Origin: Mucilaginibacter sp. OK268
Lineage (GTDB): Bacteria > Bacteroidota > Bacteroidia > Sphingobacteriales > Sphingobacteriaceae
DNA length: 64,000 nt
Assembly: GCF_900103125.1 (NCBI RefSeq)
Contig: NZ_FNJV01000006.1
Coordinates: forward strand, 1 to 64,000
Direction: 5' to 3'
The position numbers and the translations under genes were made by a program. The notes under the pieces were generated by a model, which did not search any database, was not told where the DNA came from, and saw nothing but the letters and a program-made list of their open reading frames with translations. Within the stretch, counting starts at the first letter, position 1; the number at the start of each line of letters is the position of its first letter. Shown here piece after piece: positions 1 through 6,874 of the stretch.

Positions 1-90
1 AATGTGAGTCACTAACTCGGAGCGAAGCTTAGTTTACCCTGCTTCTTGCTCAATCAAATAGTCCAATATAATAATTATGCTAATCTAAAG

Positions 91-166
91 GAGCGGAGCG
101 TGGCAATCTCATCCCAGGTAGAGGTGCGCGAGGAGATTGCTTCGTCGTTCCTCCTCGCAATGACAT
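91..166. repeat. CATTGCGAG-family inverted repeat, copy A1
   Basis: Intergenic imperfect inverted repeat. The left arm reads GAGCGTGGCAATCTC-like sequence and the right arm GAGATTGCTTCGTCGTTCC then CTCGCAATGACAT. Five more copies occur in the window (1144, 1783, 14824, 16663, 18074). This copy is followed directly by a copy of family B (177-245). Confidence 0.85.
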
Positions 167-176
167 GAGGGAGACA

Positions 177-245
177 GGCCATGCACCGTCGAAGCATGGT
201 GGGCAGGCCTCTGCGCCCTACCCTTCGACGGTGCTCAGGGTGACA
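177..245. repeat. GCTCCGTCGAAG-family inverted repeat, copy B1
   Basis: Inverted repeat whose arms contain CCGTCGAAGCATGG and CCCTTCGACGGTGCTCAGG around a GGGCAGGCCTCTGCGC centre. Four further copies lie at 1240, 26511, 29881 and 56768. It abuts a family A copy and lies just downstream of the flavin-reductase-like gene. Confidence 0.85.
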
Positions 246-263
246 CCCCCTTTTTACGTTTTC

Positions 264-956
264 TCAGGCATCCACCGGCTCCATGATACTTTTCATATTC
301 CGGGCTATCTCTATATCCGGGCTGCGGTATTTGTTCTCCGGAATGCTGGCCAGCGACGAATCCTGTACCTGTTCGCCCAGGCCATAAAACTGCTGGAAAC
401 TCATGATGAGTGGTCGCCATTTGTCGGGGTCAACACGGTTAGGGTCGTCATTCATGATGATGGATTCTTCCAGGTAAACCTGTACTATTTTTAACTCCAT
501 GGTCACGATGCGGCCGCGTTGCTGTTCGTTATCTTCGCCAATGGGGTGGATTTCGGCTACGTGTGCCTCCATTTGTACCGGGCATTCCATGGCCCGCGGA
601 GCAGCCACTTTTTGCGATGGTACGGGTGTTAATCCGGCAACACCAAACTTATCGGGCTCATAATAATAACCCCTGCCTTGTTTAGCCTCGGGTACCGGGT
701 TCATGCCGGTTTTCAGGGCCAGGTTATTAACCGCCTGCACCTCATTAACCGATGGCAGGTTTAAAACACACTGTCCAGTACGCCGTAGGTTTTGCACCGT
801 TTTGGAGGTGGTGGCCATACCGATGATACAACGCCAGCCCAGCCAGAAAACTGATGATATGGGCGCTAAATTATATGATCCATCCTCGTTCAGGGTACTG
901 ATGAGCACCACCGGGGTGCCGAAGTACAGGATGGCGGGTTCGCTTATTTTATGCAT
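264..956 (-). CDS. Flavin reductase-like, FMN-binding split-barrel protein
   Basis: A 230-residue cytoplasmic protein without signal peptide or membrane segment. The N-terminal half (about residues 8-110), with PVVLISTLNEDGSYNLAPIS and a following segment ending in VLNLPS, matches the flavin-reductase-like FMN-binding split barrel. Such proteins bind FMN and reduce flavin or carry out related redox reactions; the substrate cannot be told from sequence. The gene starts at an ATG and stands alone, flanked on both sides by composite A plus B repeats (91-245 downstream and 1144-1314 upstream). No clear -7 promoter box was found upstream. The family call is firm, the exact reaction is not. Confidence 0.8.
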   Translation of the reverse strand: MHKISEPAILYFGTPVVLISTLNEDGSYNLAPISSVFWLGWRCIIGMATTSKTVQNLRRTGQCVLNLPSVNEVQAVNNLALKTGMNPVPEAKQGRGYYYEPDKFGVAGLTPVPSQKVAAPRAMECPVQMEAHVAEIHPIGEDNEQQRGRIVTMELKIVQVYLEESIIMNDDPNRVDPDKWRPLIMSFQQFYGLGEQVQDSSLASIPENKYRSPDIEIARNMKSIMEPVDA

Positions 957-1143
957 GATGATATCGTTTTGATAATTATTGAATACGCTTATTTACTTAT
1001 TCAAAATTGCCAAATCATGCGCCTCCGTGAAACCCGGAACTTGCGGTGTTTGGTCAGCTTTGCGTCATCCTGATTTATAAAATTTGGTGAAACTCTGAAA
1101 GGGAAATGACATGTTGTAAAGGAAAACTCAGTTATTTATAGAA

Positions 1144-1230
1144 TATGTCATTGCGAGCGCAGCGTGGCAACCTCATCCTAAGTAGAGGCACGTGAGGAGA
1201 TTGCTTCGTCGTACCTCCTTGCAATGACAT
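1144..1230. repeat. CATTGCGAG-family inverted repeat, copy A2
   Basis: Begins with ATGTCATTGCGAGCGCAGCG and ends with the facing GCAATGACAT. The arms enclose a region containing AGTAGAGGCACGTGAGGAGA. It lies upstream of the flavin-reductase-like gene and runs into family B copy B2, the same A-then-B order as at 91-245. Confidence 0.85.
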
Positions 1231-1239
1231 AAAGGAGGG

Positions 1240-1314
1240 GTGTCATGGTGAGCTCCGTCGAACCATGGTGGGCAGGCCTCTGCGCGCGCGTCTTCCACAA
1301 GCTCAGACTGACAG
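1240..1314. repeat. GCTCCGTCGAAG-family inverted repeat, copy B2
   Basis: Diverged copy with GAGCTCCGTCGAACCATGG and the GGGCAGGCCTCTGCGC centre. The right arm (CACAAGCTCAGACTGACAG) has drifted away from the left arm. Confidence 0.75.
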
Positions 1315-1334
1315 GCTTTTCTTTATACAATAAG

Positions 1335-1682
1335 TTACCCATGATGGGCCTGCTTACTATCCTGGGGTGCTTCCTTTCTATCGAACATGCCGTAATCACG
1401 TACCACATGTGCTATGCGTAAGTGATAATCTTTAAATACATAGTCTCGACCTTTGGCCTGGGCATCCCGGTGTACTTCTACATTGCGCCATTGTTTTACA
1501 GCCTCCTCATCGCGCCAAAAGGATAAGGATAATATTTTATCCGGATCGGTCAGGCTTTGAAAACGTTCTATCGAAATAAAACCATCAATAGTTACCAGCG
1601 TCGGTTTCAGATCAGCGGCTATATCCAGGTATTCCTGTTTTTTACCCTCCGCGGGCATTACTTCAAAAATTACGGCTACCAT
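1335..1682 (-). CDS. Antibiotic biosynthesis monooxygenase (ABM) domain protein
   Basis: A 115-residue single-domain protein. MVAVIFEVMPAEGKKQEYLD at the N-terminus, IDGFISIERFQSLTDPDKIL in the middle and FWRDEEAVKQWRN afterwards are the strand-helix-strand pattern of the dimeric ferredoxin-like ABM fold. Family members include quinol monooxygenases and heme-degrading enzymes; no substrate can be assigned here. The start is the ATG at 1682, with a good -7 box (TACCTTTG on the minus strand, 1711-1718) about 28 bases upstream. The C-terminal tail runs into unique sequence just before the B2 repeat. It appears to be a single-gene transcript. Confidence 0.8.
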   Translation of the reverse strand: MVAVIFEVMPAEGKKQEYLDIAADLKPTLVTIDGFISIERFQSLTDPDKILSLSFWRDEEAVKQWRNVEVHRDAQAKGRDYVFKDYHLRIAHVVRDYGMFDRKEAPQDSKQAHHG

Positions 1683-1710
1683 TTTATTTGTTTTTGATGA
1701 TGTAACAGAT

Positions 1711-1718
1711 CAAAGGTA
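1711..1718 (-). promoter_or_regulatory. Putative -7 box for the ABM gene
   Basis: TACCTTTG on the minus strand fits the Bacteroidota -7 consensus TAnnTTTG. It lies 28 bases before the ATG at 1682, giving a leader of roughly 20 bases. No transcription data support it. Confidence 0.55.
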
Positions 1719-1782
1719 GGGTAATTTGGGGAGGGATATTTCGGATTGGGGTGAAGTGTGAGGGAGAAGAATAAAAAAACAC

Positions 1783-1923
1783 GTCACTGCGAGCGTAGCG
1801 TGGACAACCGACCGGAGGGAGCTCATTAATACCTTTAAAGATAATTAACAATATTAATAATCCCCAATTAGCAGGGCCGCTCTGTAAGTAGGGGATTGCC
1901 ACGTCGTTCCTCCTCGCAATGAC
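1783..1923. repeat. CATTGCGAG-family repeat interrupted by AT-rich sequence, copy A3
   Basis: The arms CACTGCGAGCGTAGCGTGG and GATTGCCACGTCGTTCCTCC are recognisable. The centre is replaced by an AT-rich stretch (about 1825-1865) that the other copies lack. The rest of the 1683-2175 gap holds the GTTAAAA motif block and the ferredoxin terminator. Confidence 0.75.
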
Positions 1924-2051
1924 TCGTGAAGAGAAAGGGCATCCCTTCCTTTCCGCGGAGGGCGCACATGGGCTGAGTCTTCGCCGCTAAGGCAAATCTC
2001 CCGGTTTTAGCACCATAACTTAGTGTATCAATTTTGCACCTATTTTCCCCT

Positions 2052-2075
2052 ATTTGTTAAAAAGTGTTAAAATGA
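2052..2075. repeat. GTTAAAA motif block, copy 1
   Basis: A 24-base stretch, identical at 57055-57078, contains two GTTAAAA words in tandem. It sits in a non-coding gap beyond the 3' end of the ferredoxin gene. More GTTAAA words follow nearby. Function unknown. Confidence 0.6.
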
Positions 2076-2097
2076 CCCATTTTTGAACGTTTAACAT

Positions 2098-2121
2098 CAA
2101 AAAGCGATCTTTTTGATCGCT
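2098..2121 (-). terminator. Terminator of the ferredoxin operon
   Basis: AGCGATC (2103-2109) pairs with GATCGCT (2115-2121) across a five-base loop. On the minus strand the stem is followed by a run of T. It lies about 55 bases beyond the ferredoxin stop codon. Confidence 0.75.
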
Positions 2122-2175
2122 TAAATTGTTAAAATATGTCAAGTTTACTTAGTGTACGAAAACTTTGCACATAAC

Positions 2176-2484
2176 TTAAAGTAATCTAAACACCATCCCA
2201 TCCATTTCCTGGCTCAGGTGGATCTGGCAGGCCAGGCGGCTGTCCGGACCGGCATTGGGCAGGGTGTCGAGCATGTCGAGCTCATTATCTGTAGGGGTAA
2301 AATATTGTTCAGGACCTTCCACTACCTGTACATGGCAGGTGGCGCACAGTGCCATGCCGCCGCAGGTAGCCAGTATCTCGTATTCCGATGCTTTGAGCAC
2401 TTCCATCAAACTCAGGTTGATGCCCTCTGGAATCTCGACTGGGGCACGATGGCCTTCGCGGTCTTCAATTATTAAGTTGATCAT
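2176..2484 (-). CDS. 2Fe-2S ferredoxin, adrenodoxin-like
   Basis: A 102-residue electron carrier. The cluster ligands are visible as Cys41, Cys47 and Cys50 (TCGGMALCATCH) with Cys86 near the C-terminus (RLACQI), the C-x5-C-x2-C...C pattern of vertebrate-type ferredoxins. It starts three bases after the stop of the upstream ferredoxin-NADP reductase gene, so the two are almost certainly one operon in which the reductase supplies electrons from NAD(P)H. The final acceptor is unknown. A terminator follows at 2098-2121. The family call is secure. Confidence 0.92.
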   Translation of the reverse strand: MINLIIEDREGHRAPVEIPEGINLSLMEVLKASEYEILATCGGMALCATCHVQVVEGPEQYFTPTDNELDMLDTLPNAGPDSRLACQIHLSQEMDGMVFRLL

Positions 2485-2486
2485 GG

Positions 2487-3497
2487 CTAAAACTCGGTTA
2501 CGCCGTAAACGGTGGTGTATTTAAAACTTAGTTTTTGTTCGGGGTAAACGTATTTAAAGGCGCTTTGAGCCATCAATGCCGCCTCATGGAAGCCACAAAG
2601 TATCAGCTTTAATTTACCGGGATAGGTATTGATATCGCCAATGGCATAAATCCGTTCTACGCTGGTGCTGTAATCGCGGGTGTTCACCACGATGGCCGAA
2701 AAATCGATGTTGAGACCCCAGTTGGCAATTGGTCCCAATTTAGGGCTGAGGCCAAACAAGGGTATCAGGTTGTCGGCAGCAATATGGCTCACCTCGTTAT
2801 TACGATCCAATAAAGTAACCTCCTGCAGGTGCCCTTCGCCGGTTAAAGCTACTACGTTCGATTTCAGGATCAGGTCGATCTTGCCTTGTTTGGCCAGTTC
2901 AAAAACTTTTTCGGCAGCATCGGGCGTACCACGGAAAGTATCGCCCCGGTGTACCAGCGTAACCCGTTCGGCCACATCGGCCAAAAATATGGCCCAGTCC
3001 AGCGCCGAATCACCGCCACCAGCGATCACCACTTTGCGGCCGCGCAAGGCTTCGGGGTTTTTAACCATATAAGCTACGCCTTTGCCTTCAAATTCCAGTA
3101 GGCGGTCAATCTCCGGTTTGCGGGGTTCAAAGCAACCCAGGCCACCTGCAATTACTACCACCTGACAATGTACGGTGGTGCCGTCGTTGGTTTGTATAAA
3201 ATAGGAGCCATCGTCGTTTTTAGTTAATGTTTCAACCCGTTCGCCCAAACTAAAAGTAGGGTGGAAGGGCGCTCCCTGCTCCATGAGCCGGTCGACCAGT
3301 TGCTGGGCGGTAATATCCGGATAACCGGGAATATCGTAAATAGGTTTGTGAGGATATATTTCGGAAAGCTGACCGCCAACCTGCGGCAGCACGTCAATTA
3401 AATGGCAGCGCATTTTAAGTAAACCCGCTTCAAAAACAGCAAATAAACCAACAGGGCCTGCGCCTATAATGCAAATATCGGTATTGATGTGTTCCAT
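2487..3497 (-). CDS. Ferredoxin-NADP reductase, thioredoxin-reductase-like type
   Basis: A 336-residue FAD and NAD(P)H-binding flavoprotein. The FAD-binding GAGPVGLFAVFEAG lies near residue 12, the NAD(P)-binding GGGDSALDWA near residue 160, and the C-terminal YAIGDI motif near residue 290. There is no CxxC redox pair between the nucleotide-binding motifs, which separates it from thioredoxin reductase and points to the YumC-type ferredoxin-NADP reductases. A GTG seven codons upstream could also start translation, but the ATG at 3497 (MEHINTD) fits the family better. It is translationally coupled to the ferredoxin downstream. Its upstream side faces the lysR 3'-end duplication at 3563-3621. 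Confidence 0.92.
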   Translation of the reverse strand: MEHINTDICIIGAGPVGLFAVFEAGLLKMRCHLIDVLPQVGGQLSEIYPHKPIYDIPGYPDITAQQLVDRLMEQGAPFHPTFSLGERVETLTKNDDGSYFIQTNDGTTVHCQVVVIAGGLGCFEPRKPEIDRLLEFEGKGVAYMVKNPEALRGRKVVIAGGGDSALDWAIFLADVAERVTLVHRGDTFRGTPDAAEKVFELAKQGKIDLILKSNVVALTGEGHLQEVTLLDRNNEVSHIAADNLIPLFGLSPKLGPIANWGLNIDFSAIVVNTRDYSTSVERIYAIGDINTYPGKLKLILCGFHEAALMAQSAFKYVYPEQKLSFKYTTVYGVTEF

Positions 3498-3562
3498 AAA
3501 AATGCTTTTACTAAGCACTCAAATGTGGCTATAAGTCATTCAGAAATCAAATGATATTTAGT

Positions 3563-3621
3563 AATGTACGATTACTTTAGGTTATAGTTGGCTAAGCAGA
3601 AACGCTTAAAAAGATCGATCA
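3563..3621. repeat. Direct repeat (att-like) copying the lysR 3' end, distal copy
   Basis: It matches 4821-4879 at 51 of 59 positions, with an unbroken 25-base identity at 3597-3621. Read on the minus strand it encodes LIDLFKRFCLANYNLK and a stop, exactly the C-terminus of the LysR protein, using six different synonymous codons. It lies five bases past the stop of the toxin gene. Confidence 0.92.
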
Positions 3622-3626
3622 GTGGA

Positions 3627-3980
3627 TTATGCAGCATCAAAGGTGGCATCATTTATATGGGCGATTAGACGTTCCATAGCTTGTGGTGTTAGTTTATTAA
3701 AAGGCTGCAAATCAAGGATATACTTTTCTAATACATAAAGAATTAAATGGCATCTGACTTGAGATTTTTTACCTATATGGGGCTTTTCATACATTGTGCT
3801 ATCTAATTTAAAAGAAAATCTGTCTGTTTGTTCCGTGCCTGAAATCATAACGCATACATAACATTTATCTTTACTATAGACTTCATCACAAGAAATAATT
3901 ACAGCTGGATGTTCAAGATAACTTCCGTCATTAGGCATTTCAAAGTTTAAAGCAACTATGTGACCCTCCTTAAAAGACAT
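3627..3980 (-). CDS. PemK/MazF-like toxin
   Basis: A 117-residue protein. The N-terminal GHIVALNFEMPN followed by HPAVIISCDEVYSKDKCYVCVMIS and KKSQVRCHLILYVLEKYIL follows the strand pattern of the PemK/MazF endoribonuclease fold. Family members cleave mRNA and are held in check by a co-expressed antitoxin. It starts one base after the stop of the 145-residue gene upstream, the usual antitoxin-first order. AAGGAGGG at 3964-3971 lies inside the coding region and is not a ribosome binding site for the chosen ATG. The call rests on fold pattern only; a non-toxic MazF-like protein is possible. Confidence 0.65.
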   Translation of the reverse strand: MSFKEGHIVALNFEMPNDGSYLEHPAVIISCDEVYSKDKCYVCVMISGTEQTDRFSFKLDSTMYEKPHIGKKSQVRCHLILYVLEKYILDLQPFNKLTPQAMERLIAHINDATFDAA

Positions 3981-3981
3981 T

Positions 3982-4419
3982 TTAAAGATGTGAAAGTATA
4001 GACTTAGTCCCTAAATTAGATATTTGATTTTTAAGGGTTTCTGAGGTCTCTATAACTTCATTGTCCATATAAGCAATCCTGTGTAGTCTTGCTTCAGTTT
4101 TGTAGGTTATTTTTTTTAATTGTCTAAATGCAGCCTTGATTTTATGACTATCAACTTCGTAAAGTGATTTATCAACTTTATTTATAAAGTTTACAAAGAT
4201 TTTAAAGTATTTTAATTCTTTTAATGCTTCTTTTGGAGTAAGCTTAGACAATTGTAAAAAATCATTTTCTAATGCGCGATAGTCCCGTTCAAAATCTTTT
4301 ACAAGGGAAGCCTCAAGCTTATTACTATAAGATTTTAAATGATTATAAACCCAAATGTTAAATAAAATTAAAAATGAAGGTTTATTGCTTTTATATAGAT
4401 ATGTATCAGCAGTCAACAT
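3982..4419 (-). CDS. Uncharacterised helical protein, candidate antitoxin
   Basis: A 145-residue, lysine- and leucine-rich protein that appears almost entirely helical (LEASLVKDFERDYRALENDF, LKELKYFKIFVNFINKV). No ribbon-helix-helix, AbrB or HTH motif is recognisable, so it does not look like a usual MazE. Its position directly before the MazF-like gene, with one base between stop and start, is the reason for suggesting an antitoxin role. A -7 box (TACATTTG, minus strand, 4535-4542) lies upstream. It is AT-rich like the rest of the island. It could equally be an accessory protein of unrelated function. Confidence 0.5.
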   Translation of the reverse strand: MLTADTYLYKSNKPSFLILFNIWVYNHLKSYSNKLEASLVKDFERDYRALENDFLQLSKLTPKEALKELKYFKIFVNFINKVDKSLYEVDSHKIKAAFRQLKKITYKTEARLHRIAYMDNEVIETSETLKNQISNLGTKSILSHL

Positions 4420-4820
4420 ATTTTAAAAGATGATTGAGCAAGTTGGTTGTTAATCTAAAAATTAAATGAACCATAACACTAATAGATTCTGCTATTGTAT
4501 TATAATTATTTTTAATTGGGTTAATGTTCTGTTACAAATGTAGACAATAAATGTACCATTTTGAATGTTTACATAAAAGTTATCAACAAAACACTACTTT
4601 TTGATGATAATTATATATGAAATGTTAATAACTATTGCGTTAAAACATTTGCAATTGTTATTTATTGTAAAATAAACTATTGAAACTATAGTCAAAATAA
4701 AGAAATACCAACATTTCTTTATTTCATTTTAAGCTATATACATTTCTTTTGTCATCTCTTACAGCAGTTATCTGATCTATCTTAAACAGTTTACTTGATG
4801 CATAAGTAATATGCCTGTAA
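4420..4820. other. AT-rich non-coding leader of the island
   Basis: About 400 bases with no credible reading frame, dominated by A and T. The only recognisable signal is a minus-strand -7 box at 4535-4542 that could drive the toxin pair. No RNA gene was recognised. Confidence 0.6.
4535..4542 (-). promoter_or_regulatory. Putative -7 box for the toxin pair
   Basis: TACATTTG on the minus strand fits TAnnTTTG and would give a leader of about 110 bases before the ATG at 4419. No convincing -33 element was seen. Confidence 0.35.
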
Positions 4821-4879
4821 AATGTCCAATTACTTTAAGTTATAATTAGCGAGACAGAAACGCTTAAAAAGATCGATCA
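4821..4879. repeat. Direct repeat (att-like) at the lysR 3' end, proximal copy
   Basis: This copy includes the last 16 codons and stop of the intact lysR gene plus nine bases beyond it. It pairs with 3563-3621. Outside the 59 bases the two flanks show no similarity. Confidence 0.92.
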
Positions 4880-5729
4880 ATTTGCTGTTTTTGCCATGCA
4901 GCTGGATGAACTGAAAAGTGCGGAAAATTTCCATCCCCTTAATTTCAATAATGCTCAACTCATTGTATTTCAGCTCACTTAATACTGATTGGATAGACAG
5001 AAAGGTGGCGGTATCTGAGTACAGTAAATATTGTTTGATGGCGATGCTGCTTTCCAGCTGTATCTCGATGTTCAGGTCCTTGGGGTTGATCTGTACATTG
5101 GCCAGGGCATTAAAGATCACATCCAGCGTGCCTGAACCGGCTTCACGTAGTACCAGTGGTATATCCAGTAATTGTTTGGGACTAATCTCCTGTTTTTTGG
5201 ATAACTTATTGTTGGCCCGGGTCACCAGAACGATCTCGTCCTTGGCAAAAGGGGAGTAGGCCAGCTGGGGCGAATGGGCGGCACCTTCCACAATAGCTAC
5301 GTCAATTTTTTCGTCGAGGATCAGCTGCGAAATATAGTCGGTATTACCCTGTATAAAGTTGAAGGTAACATCGGGATAGGTCTTTTTGAACAGCGCCAGG
5401 ATCTTGGGTAAAATAGTTTGGGCCACGGTAGTGCTGGCGCCAATGTGCAGCGTACCGGCCTCCATATTGTTGAGCTGGGCCAGTTCGGTTTCGAGTTCGG
5501 TATAAGTTTGGAAGATCTTTTCGGCGTATTGAACCAGTACTTTACCCGCTACGGTAAGCGCTATATTATTGCCATTGCGCTTAAACAGCTGTATGTTCAA
5601 CTGCTGCTCCAGCTCTTTAATATGTTTGGTAACCGCCGGTTGGGTAATGTACAGCTCATGGGCAGCCTTGGTAAAGCTAAACCTTTGGGCAACCGTATAA
5701 AAAACCTTTAACCTGAAATCAAAAATCAT
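4830..5729 (-). CDS. LysR-family transcriptional regulator
   Basis: A 299-residue DNA-binding regulator. The N-terminal winged helix-turn-helix (RLKVFYTVAQRFSFTKAAHE, then ITQPAVTKHIKELEQQL, residues 6-45) is standard, and residues 90-290 form the periplasmic-binding-protein-like effector domain (GTLHIGASTTVAQTILP). Length is normal for the family. It resembles the CysL/CbbR branch, but no target gene is evident: neighbours are the toxin island downstream and a 460-base repeat-rich gap upstream. Its final 16 codons are duplicated at 3563-3621, suggesting its 3' end served as an integration site. The protein itself appears intact. Confidence 0.92.
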   Translation of the reverse strand: MIFDFRLKVFYTVAQRFSFTKAAHELYITQPAVTKHIKELEQQLNIQLFKRNGNNIALTVAGKVLVQYAEKIFQTYTELETELAQLNNMEAGTLHIGASTTVAQTILPKILALFKKTYPDVTFNFIQGNTDYISQLILDEKIDVAIVEGAAHSPQLAYSPFAKDEIVLVTRANNKLSKKQEISPKQLLDIPLVLREAGSGTLDVIFNALANVQINPKDLNIEIQLESSIAIKQYLLYSDTATFLSIQSVLSELKYNELSIIEIKGMEIFRTFQFIQLHGKNSKLIDLFKRFCLANYNLK

Positions 5730-6190
5730 TGGGTTAAAATTAGTGGTTTTATGGCAGAAAACAGGATGGAACTATTGCTCCCGCGAACATTTCATAAGGT
5801 TGGCAAAAGGAGCCGAAGTAAAGGCAATTACAGCCAGACAACATACCGAGATAATTCTTGTACTGAGGTAGATGAATGTTTCCATACCTATGAGATTTAT
5901 TTTGGCAGGAAATGTTACAGTGGAAATTAATCAATGTCCCTGAAAAATTGAGTTAAACCCCATCGGGGTTAAAGGTCGGTAGAAAATAAAAGTATAAGAA
6001 TGTCGTGCCGTAGGTATGAAACTGTCGCGGTTGTGTATCAACACGGTGGGGTAGCGTACCTACGGCACGCAAAATAGCCTTATGTTAATTTCTATCGAGC
6101 TTTTGCACCTAACGGTGCACTACTAATCAACTAATCAAATAAATGACATTGGCTAAAATTCCTTAATTTTCCCCTCCAAATCATCACCCC
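5730..6190. other. Repeat-bearing gap between lysR and the methyltransferase gene
   Basis: No credible gene. It contains small hairpins: AACCCC/GGGGTT (5956-5970), the 13-base inverted pair at 6004-6069, and a TGCACCTAACGGTGCA near-palindrome around 6106. Both neighbouring genes point away, so their promoters should lie here, but no TAnnTTTG box was found. Confidence 0.6.
6004..6069. repeat. Hairpin with perfect 13-base arms
   Basis: CGTGCCGTAGGTA (6004-6016) faces its exact reverse complement at 6057-6069. A second small inverted pair (GTTGTGTATCAACAC) sits within the loop. It is in a divergent intergenic gap and has no T tail. Confidence 0.85.
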
Positions 6191-6802
6191 ATGCAAAATA
6201 ACCTGCAGCAAAGCTTTGGCAATATTGATATCTATTTGTTTGATCAATTATTGAAAGGGCGCTTTGACCATTGCGCAACCGTACTGGATGCCGGCTGCGG
6301 CGGCGGGCGCAACCTGGTATATTTTATGCAGAACGGCTTTGATGTATATGGTATAGATCAAAGTGTAGAAGCCGTGGAGGCGGTAAGGCAGCTCTCGGCA
6401 AAACTTTCATCTACACATGCGCTCAACAAGTTCCGGGTATCGGGAGTAGAAGACATGCCCTTGGCCGGTGATTTTTTCGACCTGGTGATCTGCAGCGCCG
6501 TATTACATTTTGCCAAAAACGAACAGCATTTTGATCGCATGATGCGCTCCCTGTGGCGGGTGCTGAAACCCGGCGGTTATCTGTTTGCGCGCCTGGCATC
6601 GGATATTGGTATCGAAGAACTGGTAGTAAGCAGAGGTAATGGCCGTTACCTGCTGCCCGATGGTTCTGAACGTTTTTTGGTGAACGAGCAAACGCTGCTC
6701 CGCTACACCGCCGAATTAGGCGGCTCCCTTTATGAACCTATCAAAACCACCAATGTGCAAAACCTGCGTTGCATGACCACCTGGTGTGTGCAAAAGCAGT
6801 AA
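6191..6802 (+). CDS. Class I SAM-dependent methyltransferase
   Basis: A 203-residue soluble enzyme of the Methyltransf_11 type. Motif I is DAGCGGGRN at about residue 36, the acidic end of strand 2 is YGIDQSVEAV, and motif IV/post-I region is FDLVICSAVLHF followed by LKPGGYLF. These bind S-adenosylmethionine; the methyl acceptor is unknown. The C-terminus ends in a short unusual RCMTTWCVQKQ tail. It is the first gene on the plus strand after the repeat-rich gap and is followed 72 bases later by the VIT transporter; co-transcription is possible but unproved. Confidence 0.88.
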   Translation: MQNNLQQSFGNIDIYLFDQLLKGRFDHCATVLDAGCGGGRNLVYFMQNGFDVYGIDQSVEAVEAVRQLSAKLSSTHALNKFRVSGVEDMPLAGDFFDLVICSAVLHFAKNEQHFDRMMRSLWRVLKPGGYLFARLASDIGIEELVVSRGNGRYLLPDGSERFLVNEQTLLRYTAELGGSLYEPIKTTNVQNLRCMTTWCVQKQ

Positions 6803-6874
6803 AGTTTAATTCAAACTAATAACAAATAGTTATTTATACCGATTACTAAGCTTAATGCAGGTACATTTATCATT

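Larger units (their letters stand above)
3563..4820. mobile_element. Candidate small integrated island carrying a MazF-like toxin pair
   Basis: A segment of about 1.26 kb, bounded by 59-bp direct repeats of the lysR 3' end. It is visibly more AT-rich than the flanking genes and holds two coupled minus-strand genes plus a 400-base AT-rich leader. No integrase or transposase is present, so it would have to be a non-autonomous or decayed element. The arrangement (gene end kept intact, displaced copy at the far edge) resembles site-specific integration into a gene 3' end. The repeats are seen directly; the mechanism is inference. Confidence 0.6.

Noticed and set aside
1178..1408. Minus-strand open frame over repeats A2 and B2
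   Set aside because: It lies almost wholly in repeat sequence and overlaps the ABM gene end. The same kind of frame appears over repeats A4 (14800-15021) and A5 (16640-16864).
3964..3971. AAGGAGGG (minus strand) as a ribosome binding site for a shorter toxin start
   Set aside because: No good start codon follows at proper distance, and the MazF-like N-terminal strand would be lost.
5749..5934. Minus-strand 61-codon frame upstream of lysR
   Set aside because: Cys- and Tyr-rich composition without domain, promoter or start signal; looks like chance in a non-coding gap.
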